A stretch of DNA of 64,000 nt. Source: Stagonosporopsis chrysanthemi (Eukaryota > Ascomycota > Dothideomycetes > Pleosporales > Didymellaceae). The notes under the pieces are model-generated. The model worked only from the letters and a program-made list of their open reading frames with translations. It did not search any database and had not been told where the DNA came from. Of this stretch, positions 44,055 through 54,652 are shown one piece after another (positions within the stretch are counted from its first letter, which is position 1; each line of letters begins with the position of its first letter). A program made the translations under genes and the position numbers. The stretch is taken from contig JAFISE010000017.1 of NCBI GenBank assembly GCA_022560025.1, positions 186,001 to 250,000 on the forward strand, in the 5' to 3' direction.

Positions 44055-47000
44055 ATGAAGTTTGGACACGATTTGCCGCGTAATCAGGTCCCGGAGTGGG
44101 CTTCTTTCTATATAAATTACAAGGGCCTGAAAAGACTGATCAAGTCCGCATCCGAGGCCTTGAAGCATGGTTCAGAACCCGATCTTGCTGGTACGTAATT
44201 CTCCACGTCTTACCCATTAAACCTGCTGCCAGCGACATGCCTGGGAAGCCAAACATTCGCTCCGTCTAGCTGGCTAGCTAGCTTGCTCGGTGCTGCTCAT
44301 TTGATCCGCCGTGACAGGACATGCTAACAGTGAATCATAGAATTCTTTTTCTCTCTCGATCGTAATCTCGAAGATGTAGACGCCTTCTACAACCGCAAGT
44401 ATGCGGAATACTCTCGCCGTTTGAGACTTCTGCAAAGTCGTTATGGACGGATATCACAAATGCCAGAAGGCATTGACAAGGACGAAGCCCAAGATCTCGT
44501 GGATGCATTGTTGGAGCTTCGGAGTCAGTTGCGCAAACTCCAGTGGTACGGCGAAGTTAATAGAAAGGGCTTCGTCAAAATTACGAAGAAATTGGACAAG
44601 AAAATACCTACCTCGTGCACACAGGAGAGGTATTTGGTGTCACGAGTCAACCCAAAACCGTTTACACGCAACCTATCCTTGACCCAGGATATGAGAACAG
44701 TGAACGAGTGGTTATCTGGACTAGGCGACATTAAAACTTTCGATGATAGTGGTTCCACATATTCTGCAGCATCCTTGGGGCGGGTCCCTGGACGCTCGCT
44801 GAACCTGCCTTCAGCTTTGCTAGACGCCGTGGAAGACGCGATTCGCGGCGATCGCGCCGAAGACGTCAGCAGTCTTCTTGCTGAGGCAGCTATCAACAAC
44901 GAAACAACGAGTCCGGCCTTTCAGCAGGTACTTCTGAACTTCCTCCAGCGCGCCATTTCCCATCGAGCCAAGTCATGTATCTCAAGACTCCTGCGAGATA
45001 TTGCAAGTTTAGACGAGGAAGACGACATAAACAAGCGCAACGTCATCCACCGCCTCGTCATCAGCATCGGTCGCACCAAGACTGGCGAGACATCGGACGG
45101 CGAAGCACGTCTTCCGCAAAGCCTGTTGGATGCAAGGAACTTCATTGTTCCAGCCACAGCACCCAATAGACAACCGCGACCTTGTACTACCACCGAGGAA
45201 GAGTCTACAAAGCTGTTAAGCGCAAATGACGATTCGGTTCAGCTGCTAGTTTATCTCCTTGACCAGCTCAAGCCACACCAGCGCACTGCCCTCAAGTCAC
45301 GCGATGCCTTTGGACGCTTACCCCTGCACTACGCTGCAGGTTATGGCTTTGTCATTATATGTCAAGTCGTTATAAAACATATGCAGGATTGGGGCCAATT
45401 TGATGTCAGCCAAGGTATTGATGCGCAGTATTGGCAGGATGCCGAGGGTGATGCACCGCTCCATCTTAGCGTAAAGGGAGGTCATCCACTGACCACCAAG
45501 GCGCTCCTTGAAGCCGAGAACTGGCGCGGCTCAAGCAAGGCAAAAATCACGTTGCGGAAGACTGTTTCCCAATCTGGAGAAGCGCTGGCTCTAGCGACAA
45601 AGTCGAACTTTGTAGTTATTGTGAAGTTGCTAGTGCACGCAGGTGTGGACGTCAACTATCAGAACAAACAAGGAGAGACGGCCTTGCACGTTGCTGCGCA
45701 ATACGGCCACATCGAGTGCGCACAAGCTCTACTCGAGGCCTCCAACGTCAATAACATCGATCTAGACGTCCCAGAGAATACATTTGCATGGACTCCGTTG
45801 TTCAATGCTTGTGTCGACAATCATTTTCCAGTTGTTGAGCTTCTGGCCACTGCTGGAGCAGACCTGCGACGATATGACAATTCTGGATGGACAGCAAAGG
45901 AACAAGCCGCGCTCCGAGGCCACATGAAGATTGCACATTACCTTGCAGAGCTCTGCCCTGCTACAAGTTCTCCGCCAGAAACTACAGCAGATAACAGAAT
46001 CGCTCGAGCTGGGTCGCCCCCGCAATCTTCTCTTGATGAAAAAACATCCAAGAATATGGCCCGCGAGATCACGCAGAACGCGCAGAAGGTGCCGGACCCT
46101 GTCAAGAGTTTTGGACATCGTTACTTGTCAAACGAGACCATGATATTGGTCAGTTTGGGCTCGATGGACATGCGAAAGAATTTTCCGGCTGTTGCACTTG
46201 ACGATATACCCATGGCCGATGCGCACACAACTCAGCTCGACACTGCTTTATCAGTCTTCGTATCGGCTTCTGGCGCTACAGGCGAAACATACCCTATTGA
46301 CTTGCCCGTTCAGGACGTTGCCACAGAACCAATTACTTTCATGACCAATGATGTAAGCAAGGTTCGGCTACTCTTCGACATCTGCCCGACTTACGCCGGA
46401 TCGAAAGATAGCATTGTTGGGCGCGGCGTTGCTCTGCTCTCTACAATCAAGACCCACATCGGTTCAAAGCGTATTCCCCTACAAGGAGATGTAAAGGTTC
46501 CAATCATGGCGGCATCGACTTTACAAGTGATTGGCACTGTCAATTTCAATTTCTTAGTGATTACACCTTTCCAGCATCCAAACATGTCCATCACCGAAGA
46601 GCACACCTACTGGAAGAAGATGGCATCAACCATGGTCATTGGCCATCGCGGTCTCGGAAAGAACACCGACAAACAAAGGACGCTACAGCTTGGCGAGAAC
46701 ACGATTCAATCGTTCATCTCAGCTGCGAATCTGGGTGCCGAGTATGTCGAGTTCGATGTGCAATTGACGAAGGATCTTGTACCTGTCATCTACCACGACT
46801 TCTTGGTCAGCGAGACAGGAATTGATGCTCCGGTGCATACACTCACTTTGGACCAATTTCTACACATAGGTGAAGGCCAGAAGCCACGAACATCCCGCTC
46901 TGGTTCCCCAGATAGCTCCACTCCTGCCGACGGCCTTGACGGAGAGGAGTCACGCCCTAACCCGAAAAGACTGCGGTCTTACTCTGTGGATTTCTCGACT

Positions 47001-47835
47001 CAGCGTAATATCCACACCGAACGTCAAGACGAGCTCAAGGAACGCATGAAATACACTCGTGATTACATTAAGAAGGGTTACAAGGGTAATAGTCGTGCAA
47101 TTTCCATCGGTTCGGATTTTACAACGCTCGAGCGCATGTTCAAGAGTAAGGACATACCGGCATCTGTTGGGTTCAATATTGAGATGAAGTACCCCATGCT
47201 CCATGAGTCTGAAGAGGAAGAGATGGATCAATACGCTGTGGAGCTGAACTCTTTTGTTGACACTGTCTTGCAGGTCGTGTATGACCATTCGAACAAGCGC
47301 AGGATAGTGTTCTCCTCCTTCAACCCCGACGTATGCCTTATGCTGTCTTTCAAGCAGCCCTCAATTCCTGTTTTGTTCCTCACCGATGCTGGTACATCAG
47401 AAGTTGGAGATAAGCGAGCGGCTAGCTTACAGGAAGCTATTCGGTTTGCCAGTCGATGGAATTTACTGGGCATTGTTAGTGCTGCAGACCCTCTTGTCAT
47501 GTGTCCAAGGTTTATAAGAATGGTCAAAGAGAACGGTCTGGTATGCATGACCTACGGCGTACTCAATAATGATCCTAAAAATGTCCGGGTAAGTAAAGAG
47601 ATTTCGCTTTCACAAGACGTACATTCTGATTATGACATAGTTGCAAGAGAAGGAAGGCATCGATGCCGTCATTGTCGACAGTGTCCTCAGCATTCGACAA
47701 GGGCTCCAAGCGCCAGGCGCAAGCGAGGTTAACACCATCAACGGTGCCACACTCCCGCTTCATTCCCCACCTATTCCAGTCGTCAACGAGGGTAACGAAC
47801 AGGTACCTTCAATTCAGCTCAACGGACGTCCTTAG
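44055..47835 (+). CDS. GDE1: Glycerophosphodiesterase GDE1 (SPX-ankyrin-GDPD)
   Basis: Three exons, 44055-44190, 44341-47588 and 47641-47835, give 1192 aa. The SPX domain opens the protein (MKFGHDLPRNQVPEWASFYINYKGLKRLI, then FFFSLDRNLEDVDAFYNRKY); it senses inositol pyrophosphates. Ankyrin repeats follow at about residues 390-620 (GRLPLHYAAGYG, GDAPLHLSVKGGHPLTTKALL, GETALHVAAQYGHIECAQALL). The C-terminal GDPD domain has HRG (IGHRGLGKN), GENTIQSF, EFDVQLTKD and IYHDF, the catalytic His, Glu, Asp and His. Because these are intact it fits the enzyme Gde1, which releases glycerol-3-phosphate from glycerophosphodiesters, better than the regulator Pho81/NUC-2, whose GDPD is degenerate. Regulation by phosphate starvation is likely but not shown. 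It is convergent with the P450. Confidence 0.92.
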
Positions 47836-48100
47836 ATATACTAGAAATGTAACCATATAGCGGTGGATGAGGAGCGGGTCTTGACCTTTTCTGCATTGCG
47901 GTGGCGTTTGTTTGCCCCTCGATAGACCATGGCCATTTGAGGGCACAGCTACATTACCTCTATAACTCACCTTGAAGATATCTTTTCAAACAGAGCACGA
48001 TTTAGTACATGTACTGCAATATTGTCATACATTCTACTTTTGGAGACAGCTAGCCACGTCCAGCCATCAAGTCCCGAACTTCGGCTGCCGCACTTTTTTC

Positions 48101-49764
48101 CTACCCATGGTCCTCTACAGTACTTGCAATCAACTTCTCGTGCCTATCACTCCTCGGCAGCAGTCTGACTTCAAAGGGAGTTGGTCTGCCGATGACGCCT
48201 GCTTGAAAGCCATGCGTCAGCTCAACCTCTCTGCCCTTATCGTCGATACCAGGCTTGATGTTAAAGACTGCAAGCGATTGTGCCATGATCAGGAAAAGAC
48301 TTGCATCAGCAAACAAGTATCCCGGGCACCTTCTCCTGCCGAATCCAAACGTCACTTGGGTCGCAAGGGGCTCATTATACGGCTCCTCAAACCTCTCAGG
48401 CTGGAACCTTTCTGGATCATGGTACACTGCTTTATCGCGTGTGAACCACCATATTGCCGGCATCAACAATGCATCCTTAGGGATGCGATATCCGGCGATG
48501 TTGTCCTCTCTATCGGTGCGATGAGGCAAACCCATAGGAGCTACTGGATGCCAGCGCTGTGCTTCTTCGACGATAAGCGAGATGTACGGGAGTTGGGCAC
48601 GATCAGCGAATGTCGGTAAACGGGTCGGCTTAGGTCCAAGGAGGGCATCAAGCTCGGCTTGGACTTTGCCTTGGACGGTGGGGTACATGGCCATCGCTAG
48701 GAAGAAGGACTGCATGGTGCTCACAGTTGTATCTGCACCTGAAATCTGGGTCAGCATCTAGAGCAGTCATGATCAAAAGGATTTACGTACCCCCAGTTTA
48801 GAGCGAAGCTGCTGCAAGCTTGATCATATCCATATCTGCCGAGCTTGGACTGCCTTTCTCTTCATCACACTGGAAGAGCGCTTTGGAGACGAAGGAGGGC
48901 TCGTTACTGTCTTTCTTCTGTAGCCTTGCGTATTCAAAAGGAATAGTAATCACATCAGTCATGGTTTGGTTCCATGACCTCGCTGTCTGTTTCCACCCTG
49001 TCCCAGGAAACCATTCTGGTAGGTAGCGCAGCGCTGGTAAAAGGTCTACCGCCCACTTCCCCGGGACGCATGCCTGAGAAAACTGGTCCATGGCTTCGTC
49101 TACAAGATCTACCAAAGGATCGGTGCCGTGCGTCTCAACGGTGTATCCGTACATTGTCTTCAAAATTAATTCTGCTGCTTCTCTGACGAGGTGTCAGCAC
49201 GCCTTGACCTGGTAATAACAAGACGAGTGTGACTCACGTTTGTATGTGCTGAAGTAAGTCTCGGCCATTGTCTTTGTTGGCGCGCCACAGGAATCGAGCC
49301 ACAACATGCTCCTGCAAAGGCCAGTACCTCGATACCAAACTTTTCGTTCCGACCTGTTGAAAGGCATGTTTTCGCTGCTTTCGAAACGAGACGTTATTCT
49401 GCTGTGATCCCATGATGTGTTCCCAGCCGCATGAGTTACCAAAAGGCATGACAGGTCTTCCGGAGTGGATCGCAGCTCGTTTGTCCATGAGCTCAGAAGC
49501 CATGTCGTTGTCGTGGATAACAATCATGGTCTGACCCAGGACATTGAGCGAGAAAATGGGCCCATGTGCTTTCTTCAGTCTGAGCCAATGAAGGAACTCT
49601 ATACCGCCAGCAGGAGGCAGATCTCTGACATTTCCAATCAGAGGGACGCCTTCAGGGCCTGGAGGCAAAGGAAATCTTCTTGTTCGACTGTTCAGGACCA
49701 GGTCTTTGAGAACATACAGGGCAAGTGCTATGAGTGAACCCACGAACAAGAGCTGGACAGCCAT
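48101..49764 (-). pseudogene. Cytochrome P450, disrupted by one in-frame stop
   Basis: Three exons, 49238-49764, 48791-49182 and 48101-48738, join in frame to 519 codons. One is a TAA (48798-48800, codon 304), where fungal P450s normally have Tyr in the AASLYxGGADTT stretch. The break falls between AAASL and GGADTT of the oxygen-binding I helix. Otherwise the gene looks whole: an N-terminal membrane anchor (LLFVGSLIALALYVLKDL), the PPGPEGVPLIGN hinge, the EEAQR (ExxR) motif, the PERF-type region and the heme-binding FGFGRRRCPG with its Cys ligand. Translation would stop before the I-helix motif, the ExxR motif and the heme ligand. A sequencing error or stop readthrough could also explain it. 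The sequence resembles multi-substrate fungal P450s of secondary or xenobiotic metabolism; the substrate is unknown and no biosynthetic cluster is adjacent. Confidence 0.8.
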
Positions 49765-50253
49765 AGTAATCTGTTGAGTAACAGAAGTTCAGGATGGAGA
49801 CAACAGTTGCTCCATTTTCAATTGATACAAGCAAGGTGTCTTATTGAGCGGTTTCGTGTTAACAACGACGGTCAGCAATCTCTAGAAAAGGTAGCCAAAC
49901 TGATAAGCATGTCTGTAAAAGACCCGTAATCTGATTCCTTGGCCATTGAGAAGTCGCAGAAATGACGTTTTTCCTGCGGTAAGCATGGCTGCCCATGCCC
50001 GGAACGCAATGCTTATGTGAGGTCAGGGCCTCTAGCCTGGTATGAAATAACAAGCCAATAGAATTTGGAACGTTCTAGCACGTCAAAGTTAGTGATGGCG
50101 GGAGGAAAGGCCTGCTTGGCGCTTGAGTGGGGTGCCCGCACAAGGCTGACCTGCGGGGGTTTGGCCGGAGACGATCCAATGTCCATCTTCGGTTGCAACC
50201 ATCACCAATGCCGGTAGACTGGTCTCAAGTATTGCTTGCTTGCATCACCAGCC
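49765..50253. promoter_or_regulatory. Divergent intergenic region P450 / coiled-coil gene
   Basis: About 490 bp between two outward-facing start codons. No element recognised. Confidence 0.4.
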
Positions 50254-51226
50254 ATGGGGTCAGATACAGAAAGTCTGCTGACGGTCTCCAATCAGTATGA
50301 TCACTACCAGGAAGCACCGCTCTCTTGCTGACAGGGCTAAACAGGGTTCAGGATGCCGCGAATGAGGCTAGGGCAGCGGTCGCGGGTGCGAAAAGAGCAG
50401 CCAAAGCATTAGAGGCAAAGTACGGAGGCCAATAATTGAGTGATAGTTGCTGATGGCCGAAGGCTTTATAGACTGGAGCGAGAGTACAAAGATTGCGAAA
50501 GCGACTTGAGAGCTGCTCGGGCGTACGTGTTCGTAAGCCTCAAGCACTACATTGCTGATTGAAAGTAGGGCGGAAGAAACTGCATACTTGAACTTTACCC
50601 AAACGCTCTCGAAGAAGTTCACTGCGGCGTTCTTGTTCGCTCTTCCAAGAGAACTCCGGGATCACGTGTACTCTTATCTCTGGGATGACGAGGACATCAT
50701 TCGCCAGACGAAGCGTTCTGTTCGCGAGTACGCGTGGAGCTATAGAATGCCTGAGTTCTGCGCTCCTCCGTACGTTCAACCAGATCATGTTGGACGAGTT
50801 GTTGCGGAAGAGCTCGCGTTAAGCATCTACAAGAGGGCTTTCGGAACAAAGCTTCACGTTACCGTCAGCGCTGGACACATACACAAGTTCCTCGCAGCCA
50901 ACCCTTTGAAGAGTAGTCTCAGGCCTGCCGATTGTATTGAAGCCCTAGATATCGAGTGGTATCCGAATGAGTACTCCGATGAAGATGTCGCGCATTCTTG
51001 TCGAGACCTGGCGGCTTACAACTTTTCGCGGCCGATTCCTGTCAAGCTTATCCTAGGTAAATTCTCGCCTACCGTGGAGGAAAAATCAACGCAGACAGTA
51101 GCTCTGAAGAGTCAACTCGGTATCTTCAAGCCCGTATACGATGCATTGGTGAGAAGAAAGTGCCCTGTCACAATCGAATCGCTTTCCGGACATGAGGCTG
51201 AGGTGGAATTTTTCACCAGAGAGTGA
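50254..51226 (+). CDS. Coiled-coil protein with F-box-like LPRELRD segment
   Basis: Four exons, 50254-50294, 50345-50419, 50463-50522 and 50569-51226, make 277 aa. The three introns (50, 43 and 46 nt) were found by frame and consensus: GTATGA...AACAG, GTACGG...CGAAG and GTACGT...AGTAG. Each join keeps a helical N-terminus in phase: QVQDAANEARAAVAGAK, then KLYRLEREYKDCESDLRAA, a probable coiled coil. The last exon begins with the FLFALPRELRDHVYSYLW segment typical of a large fungal family of F-box-like proteins of unknown role, and has no further domain I can name. If it is F-box-like, it could link a substrate to an SCF ubiquitin ligase; this is inference. The short exons make the model less certain than others. 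Confidence 0.6.
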
Positions 51227-52403
51227 TATGCTTACTTGAAAAGTCTGGTAGGTCTACTTTTGAGGAATTGGTTGACTCGGTTCCTCGAGGGAAGTCCCTG
51301 CTGTGCGAGCCCAATGCTTACGATGAAATTGCAAACAGGGCATACCGGGATATCCGATGCGGGACTGGGTTCTTGTTATCCAACAATGGAACTTATTTCA
51401 AGGGAGTAACTAAAATGATCATGCTGGCTTCTCCGATCACAATGGCGGGGGCAACAACTTCGCAAGCAGGAGCTGATGTCACGTGGTTTGCTGACGCCAA
51501 CCCAACCTCCTGCACCTGCAACCTCAACGGTGACACGTCGCTCCCGATCTCTTGTTGCATCATCAGGGCTACGATGCGTGGTGGATATTACGACATGCTC
51601 AACTGCGAGGAGTGCCACAACGGCTCTGAGAATCTCATAGGTCTGGTCGAGAGCCTAAATTTCCTTGCTTCCGTGAGAACCTTAGCGCTGTGCTGAGCTA
51701 CTGCACAACTTACTTTATTGCTAGCGCTATAACGACTTGAGCCGTTGAGCTCAGGCAAGCAGGTGCTGCTAAGCTCCGATCACGAGTCCTTTTCGTGACC
51801 AACTTCACGTAAGCGCAGACTTCGCGTTGATAACTGTATTTCTACGTCAATCTGTTCGCAAGGTTCCCGCAATTTTGTAATGACACTACACTAGCGCATT
51901 CTATTTCATCTTGTGAACCTGTTGAAAGTCAGCCCCCACGTAAGGGCGAACACCGCAGCATTCACCTCAGCTGACACACATGAGGCATCATACGAGTTGA
52001 CAAAACTCAACTCGGACCAAAGGAGATGGAGGGGACCCGGTTGCTTTCACGAAGACGCTCCAGAGTTTCTATTTATTACCGAAATTCAAGTATCGGCATA
52101 TTTCTCGTTGGTGCTAAGAGGCTGCTGGCTTCATTTCACATTGCAGCACATAGAACCCCGCAGATGTAGAATTAGCAAATCAGACAAGAGAAGGGTCTCT
52201 TGCGCAGCTGGGCATGTGTAAGCTATACTGGCGCTCGCCTTATTGCGTCAGAACGGGTCTATATAGTCCAGTGGTTCCCCAATCTTGTTTCCTCTTGGCT
52301 GAGTCTTTTCAGCTGCTTATTCGCGGCGAGCGTCATCAAACTTGGACAAAAGCTTGCCATAACGGTGGTCTCTCCCGCCTGATGATCCGACAATCTCTTC
52401 AAT
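51227..52403. other. Intergenic region with one unassigned open frame
   Basis: About 1.18 kb. An open frame of about 157 codons runs 51223-51696 on the plus strand, but it begins with GTG. Its first internal ATG (51415) would leave about 94 residues, including CTCNL, SCC and LNCEEC cysteine groups. I recognise no family and no upstream exon with a good splice site. It may be a missed small gene, an exon or chance. A TATA-like TCTATATAG at 52258-52266 lies about 140 bp before the Kelch gene. Confidence 0.4.
52258..52266 (+). promoter_or_regulatory. TATA-like box, Kelch gene
   Basis: TCTATATAG about 140 bp upstream of the ATG at 52404. A candidate core promoter element by sequence only. Confidence 0.4.
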
Positions 52404-54652
52404 ATGGCTATGCAGTTCTTGCTATTCAGCGCAGCACTGTCAACTACCATCGCGCAACAGAACGTTGGAGATCCTATCAATGATTTTTGTCGGCGCCACC
52501 GACACCAGACATGTATCGTTGACTCAAAACTTTACATAGACGGTGGTAAAGTATTTTACGGAGGATTTGTGGACAATAGTAGCATCGCGGAGCAAAGTGA
52601 GTGGTGGAATTGCAGTGAGCTGACCTGGCTGATCACTTTAGACACCCGTCTACTGTGGGAGAACGTTTTGGATACCCAGAATGACTACAAATTCCCCGCC
52701 CAGTACGACAACCTGACCAAGGTAAACATTTTCTAAGGATACTCATGACTTACCTTCAAAGACCTCTGTACTAACGACCCATATAGGACCCCGAGATACC
52801 TTCTGTGAGCGGTGGTGTACTTTGGCCTGACTCCACCAACAAACTGTTCTATCTATTTGGCGGCGAATATGATAGCGCGAGCGATGTAAAGTCTTTCACC
52901 ACGCTTTGGCTTTACGACATCATTTATAACACCTGGAATCGCTCGAGCGCCTCAGATGGCTCTTTGACTGACATCAAGTGGCCAGCTCTCGGTGCAGGGA
53001 CCGTCACAGATACAGGAACAGCATATTACTATGGTGGCTACTTGAGCAACCTTTCCATGAAGGACTGGAGTGGCGATCGTTTAATGTTGAACTCACTGAC
53101 GTCTTTTAACATGAACACTCGGACTTGGCAAAATAACACTTATGAACAGACACCGCGAGCAGAAGGATCCCTTCATTTCATCCCAGCCTCAGAGTCAGGC
53201 ATGCTTGTGTACTTCGGCGGTGTTGAGATGCATGACGGCGTAACTTCCTATGTGAGCATTTATCCTCTCATCTTTGTAACACCCGCTCTAACGTTTTGCA
53301 GGCAAACATGAGCGTAAGTATTCAAACACGAATTGATGGCAGGACTGACACTATCCCCATCATAGAGCATCCAGCTCTTTGACATTGCCAACAATAGGTG
53401 GTTCACTCAGCCAGCTAGTGGTGAAATCCCTTCGCCAAGGCGCGGATCTTGTGTAGGAGTCATTTGGGCGAAGGACAGATCTTCGTACAACTTGCAAGTA
53501 TGATGATTACGGATTCGTGCGACTGCTGACGTCGAGAAGCTACGTATATGGGGGGATCACCACCAATGAAGAAGCAGTAGATGAGCTATACGTTCTGACT
53601 CTGCCCTCATTCCAATGGAAATCAGTACTTCTCTCTCTGATGAAACCTTTATTCGAGATGTTCGAGCGCTAATGTGCACAGGTATACCCAGAATCCATTC
53701 CAAATTATCTTGGAGGAAAAGCTTGGATGTCCTGCAACATCGTCCGCGATTCGCAGATGATCATCATCGGTGGCCAGTACACAAACGCTTCATTGACAGA
53801 ATGTGATGTCCCCAAGATTGGTGGCCAGCATGGTCTCTTCCTTGGGCAAGAAGCCACTGAGCAAAGGGTCTGGTGGCATGCAATTCAAGACAACACCACA
53901 GGGTACAGAGTACCTGACAACATTGTTTCTCTTGTGGGCGGCGGGTACGTCTTCATGCGACCATGTGATTGAGAAGAGCTTTAAGTTGACACCACAACAG
54001 TACTGACGGACATGCTACGGTAACGGCCCCAACAGCAGGATTTGCAGTACGCGATCTGTCAGTTTACTTTGGAGCCACAGCTTCCGCGTCGCCGCGAACA
54101 GCGTCTAGATACATACCACCAACGAAAACAGCAAGCCCAACGGACCAGCCGTCATCGAATTCGAATACGGGTGCTATCGCAGGCGGAGTGATTGGTGGAG
54201 TAGTTGGCCTGGCCGCCATTGTCGGAATAGTATTCTGCTGCCTGCGCCGCCGACACCGCAAGCAAGCTGGATCTGGTCCATCCGAGCTTGCACAAACATC
54301 TGCAATCGATCCGCACAGCCCTGCCATGACCCACAAAACGGGTGCTCCCTACTCTGTTCACGGAAGCTCTATGCATTCTCCAATGGTAGAAGCACCTGCG
54401 TATACGTCGCAGGGCTCATCGCCCAACTCCTGGAACGGCGAGCGCCCGAATTTCTACCAGGGGATACCGCAAGCTCAACAGGATATCTACAACCAACCAC
54501 TACCTTACTACCCTCCACCTCCTGAATCAGCCTTTTCACCGAATAAGCAGCAAAATCCGCAGGATGTGACGCATGAGCTACCGAGCACAGGGACACCGGC
54601 TCTTTCTGAGTTACCGAACATCAAAAGTCCAGTGCCGAAACGAGCAGTATAA
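52404..54652 (+). CDS. Kelch-repeat type I membrane protein
   Basis: The best model has seven exons: 52404-52721, 52787-53251, 53302-53313 (a 12-nt microexon, Ala-Asn-Met-Ser), 53366-53484 or to 53497, 53540-53624, 53682-53944 and 54001-54652. The precursor opens with a signal peptide (MAMQFLLFSAALSTTIAQ). Kelch-type blades follow, with GG pairs in KLFYLFGGEY, AYYYGGYLSN, MLVYFGGVEM, YVYGGITTNEE and MIIIGGQYTN. Next come a Ser/Thr linker, one transmembrane helix (AIAGGVIGGVVGLAAIVGIVFCC) with basic RRRHRK behind it, and a Pro/Ser-rich cytoplasmic tail of about 140 residues. Such proteins are common in Dothideomycetes and their function is unknown. The join near 53484-53540 is unresolved: the best donor, CAA|GTATGA, is out of phase with both nearby AG acceptors, whereas a weaker TC|GTACAA donor restores the frame. 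Confidence 0.72.

Noticed and set aside
44055..47835. Pho81/NUC-2 regulator
   Set aside because: The architecture is shared, but the GDPD catalytic residues are intact, which fits the enzyme GDE1 better.
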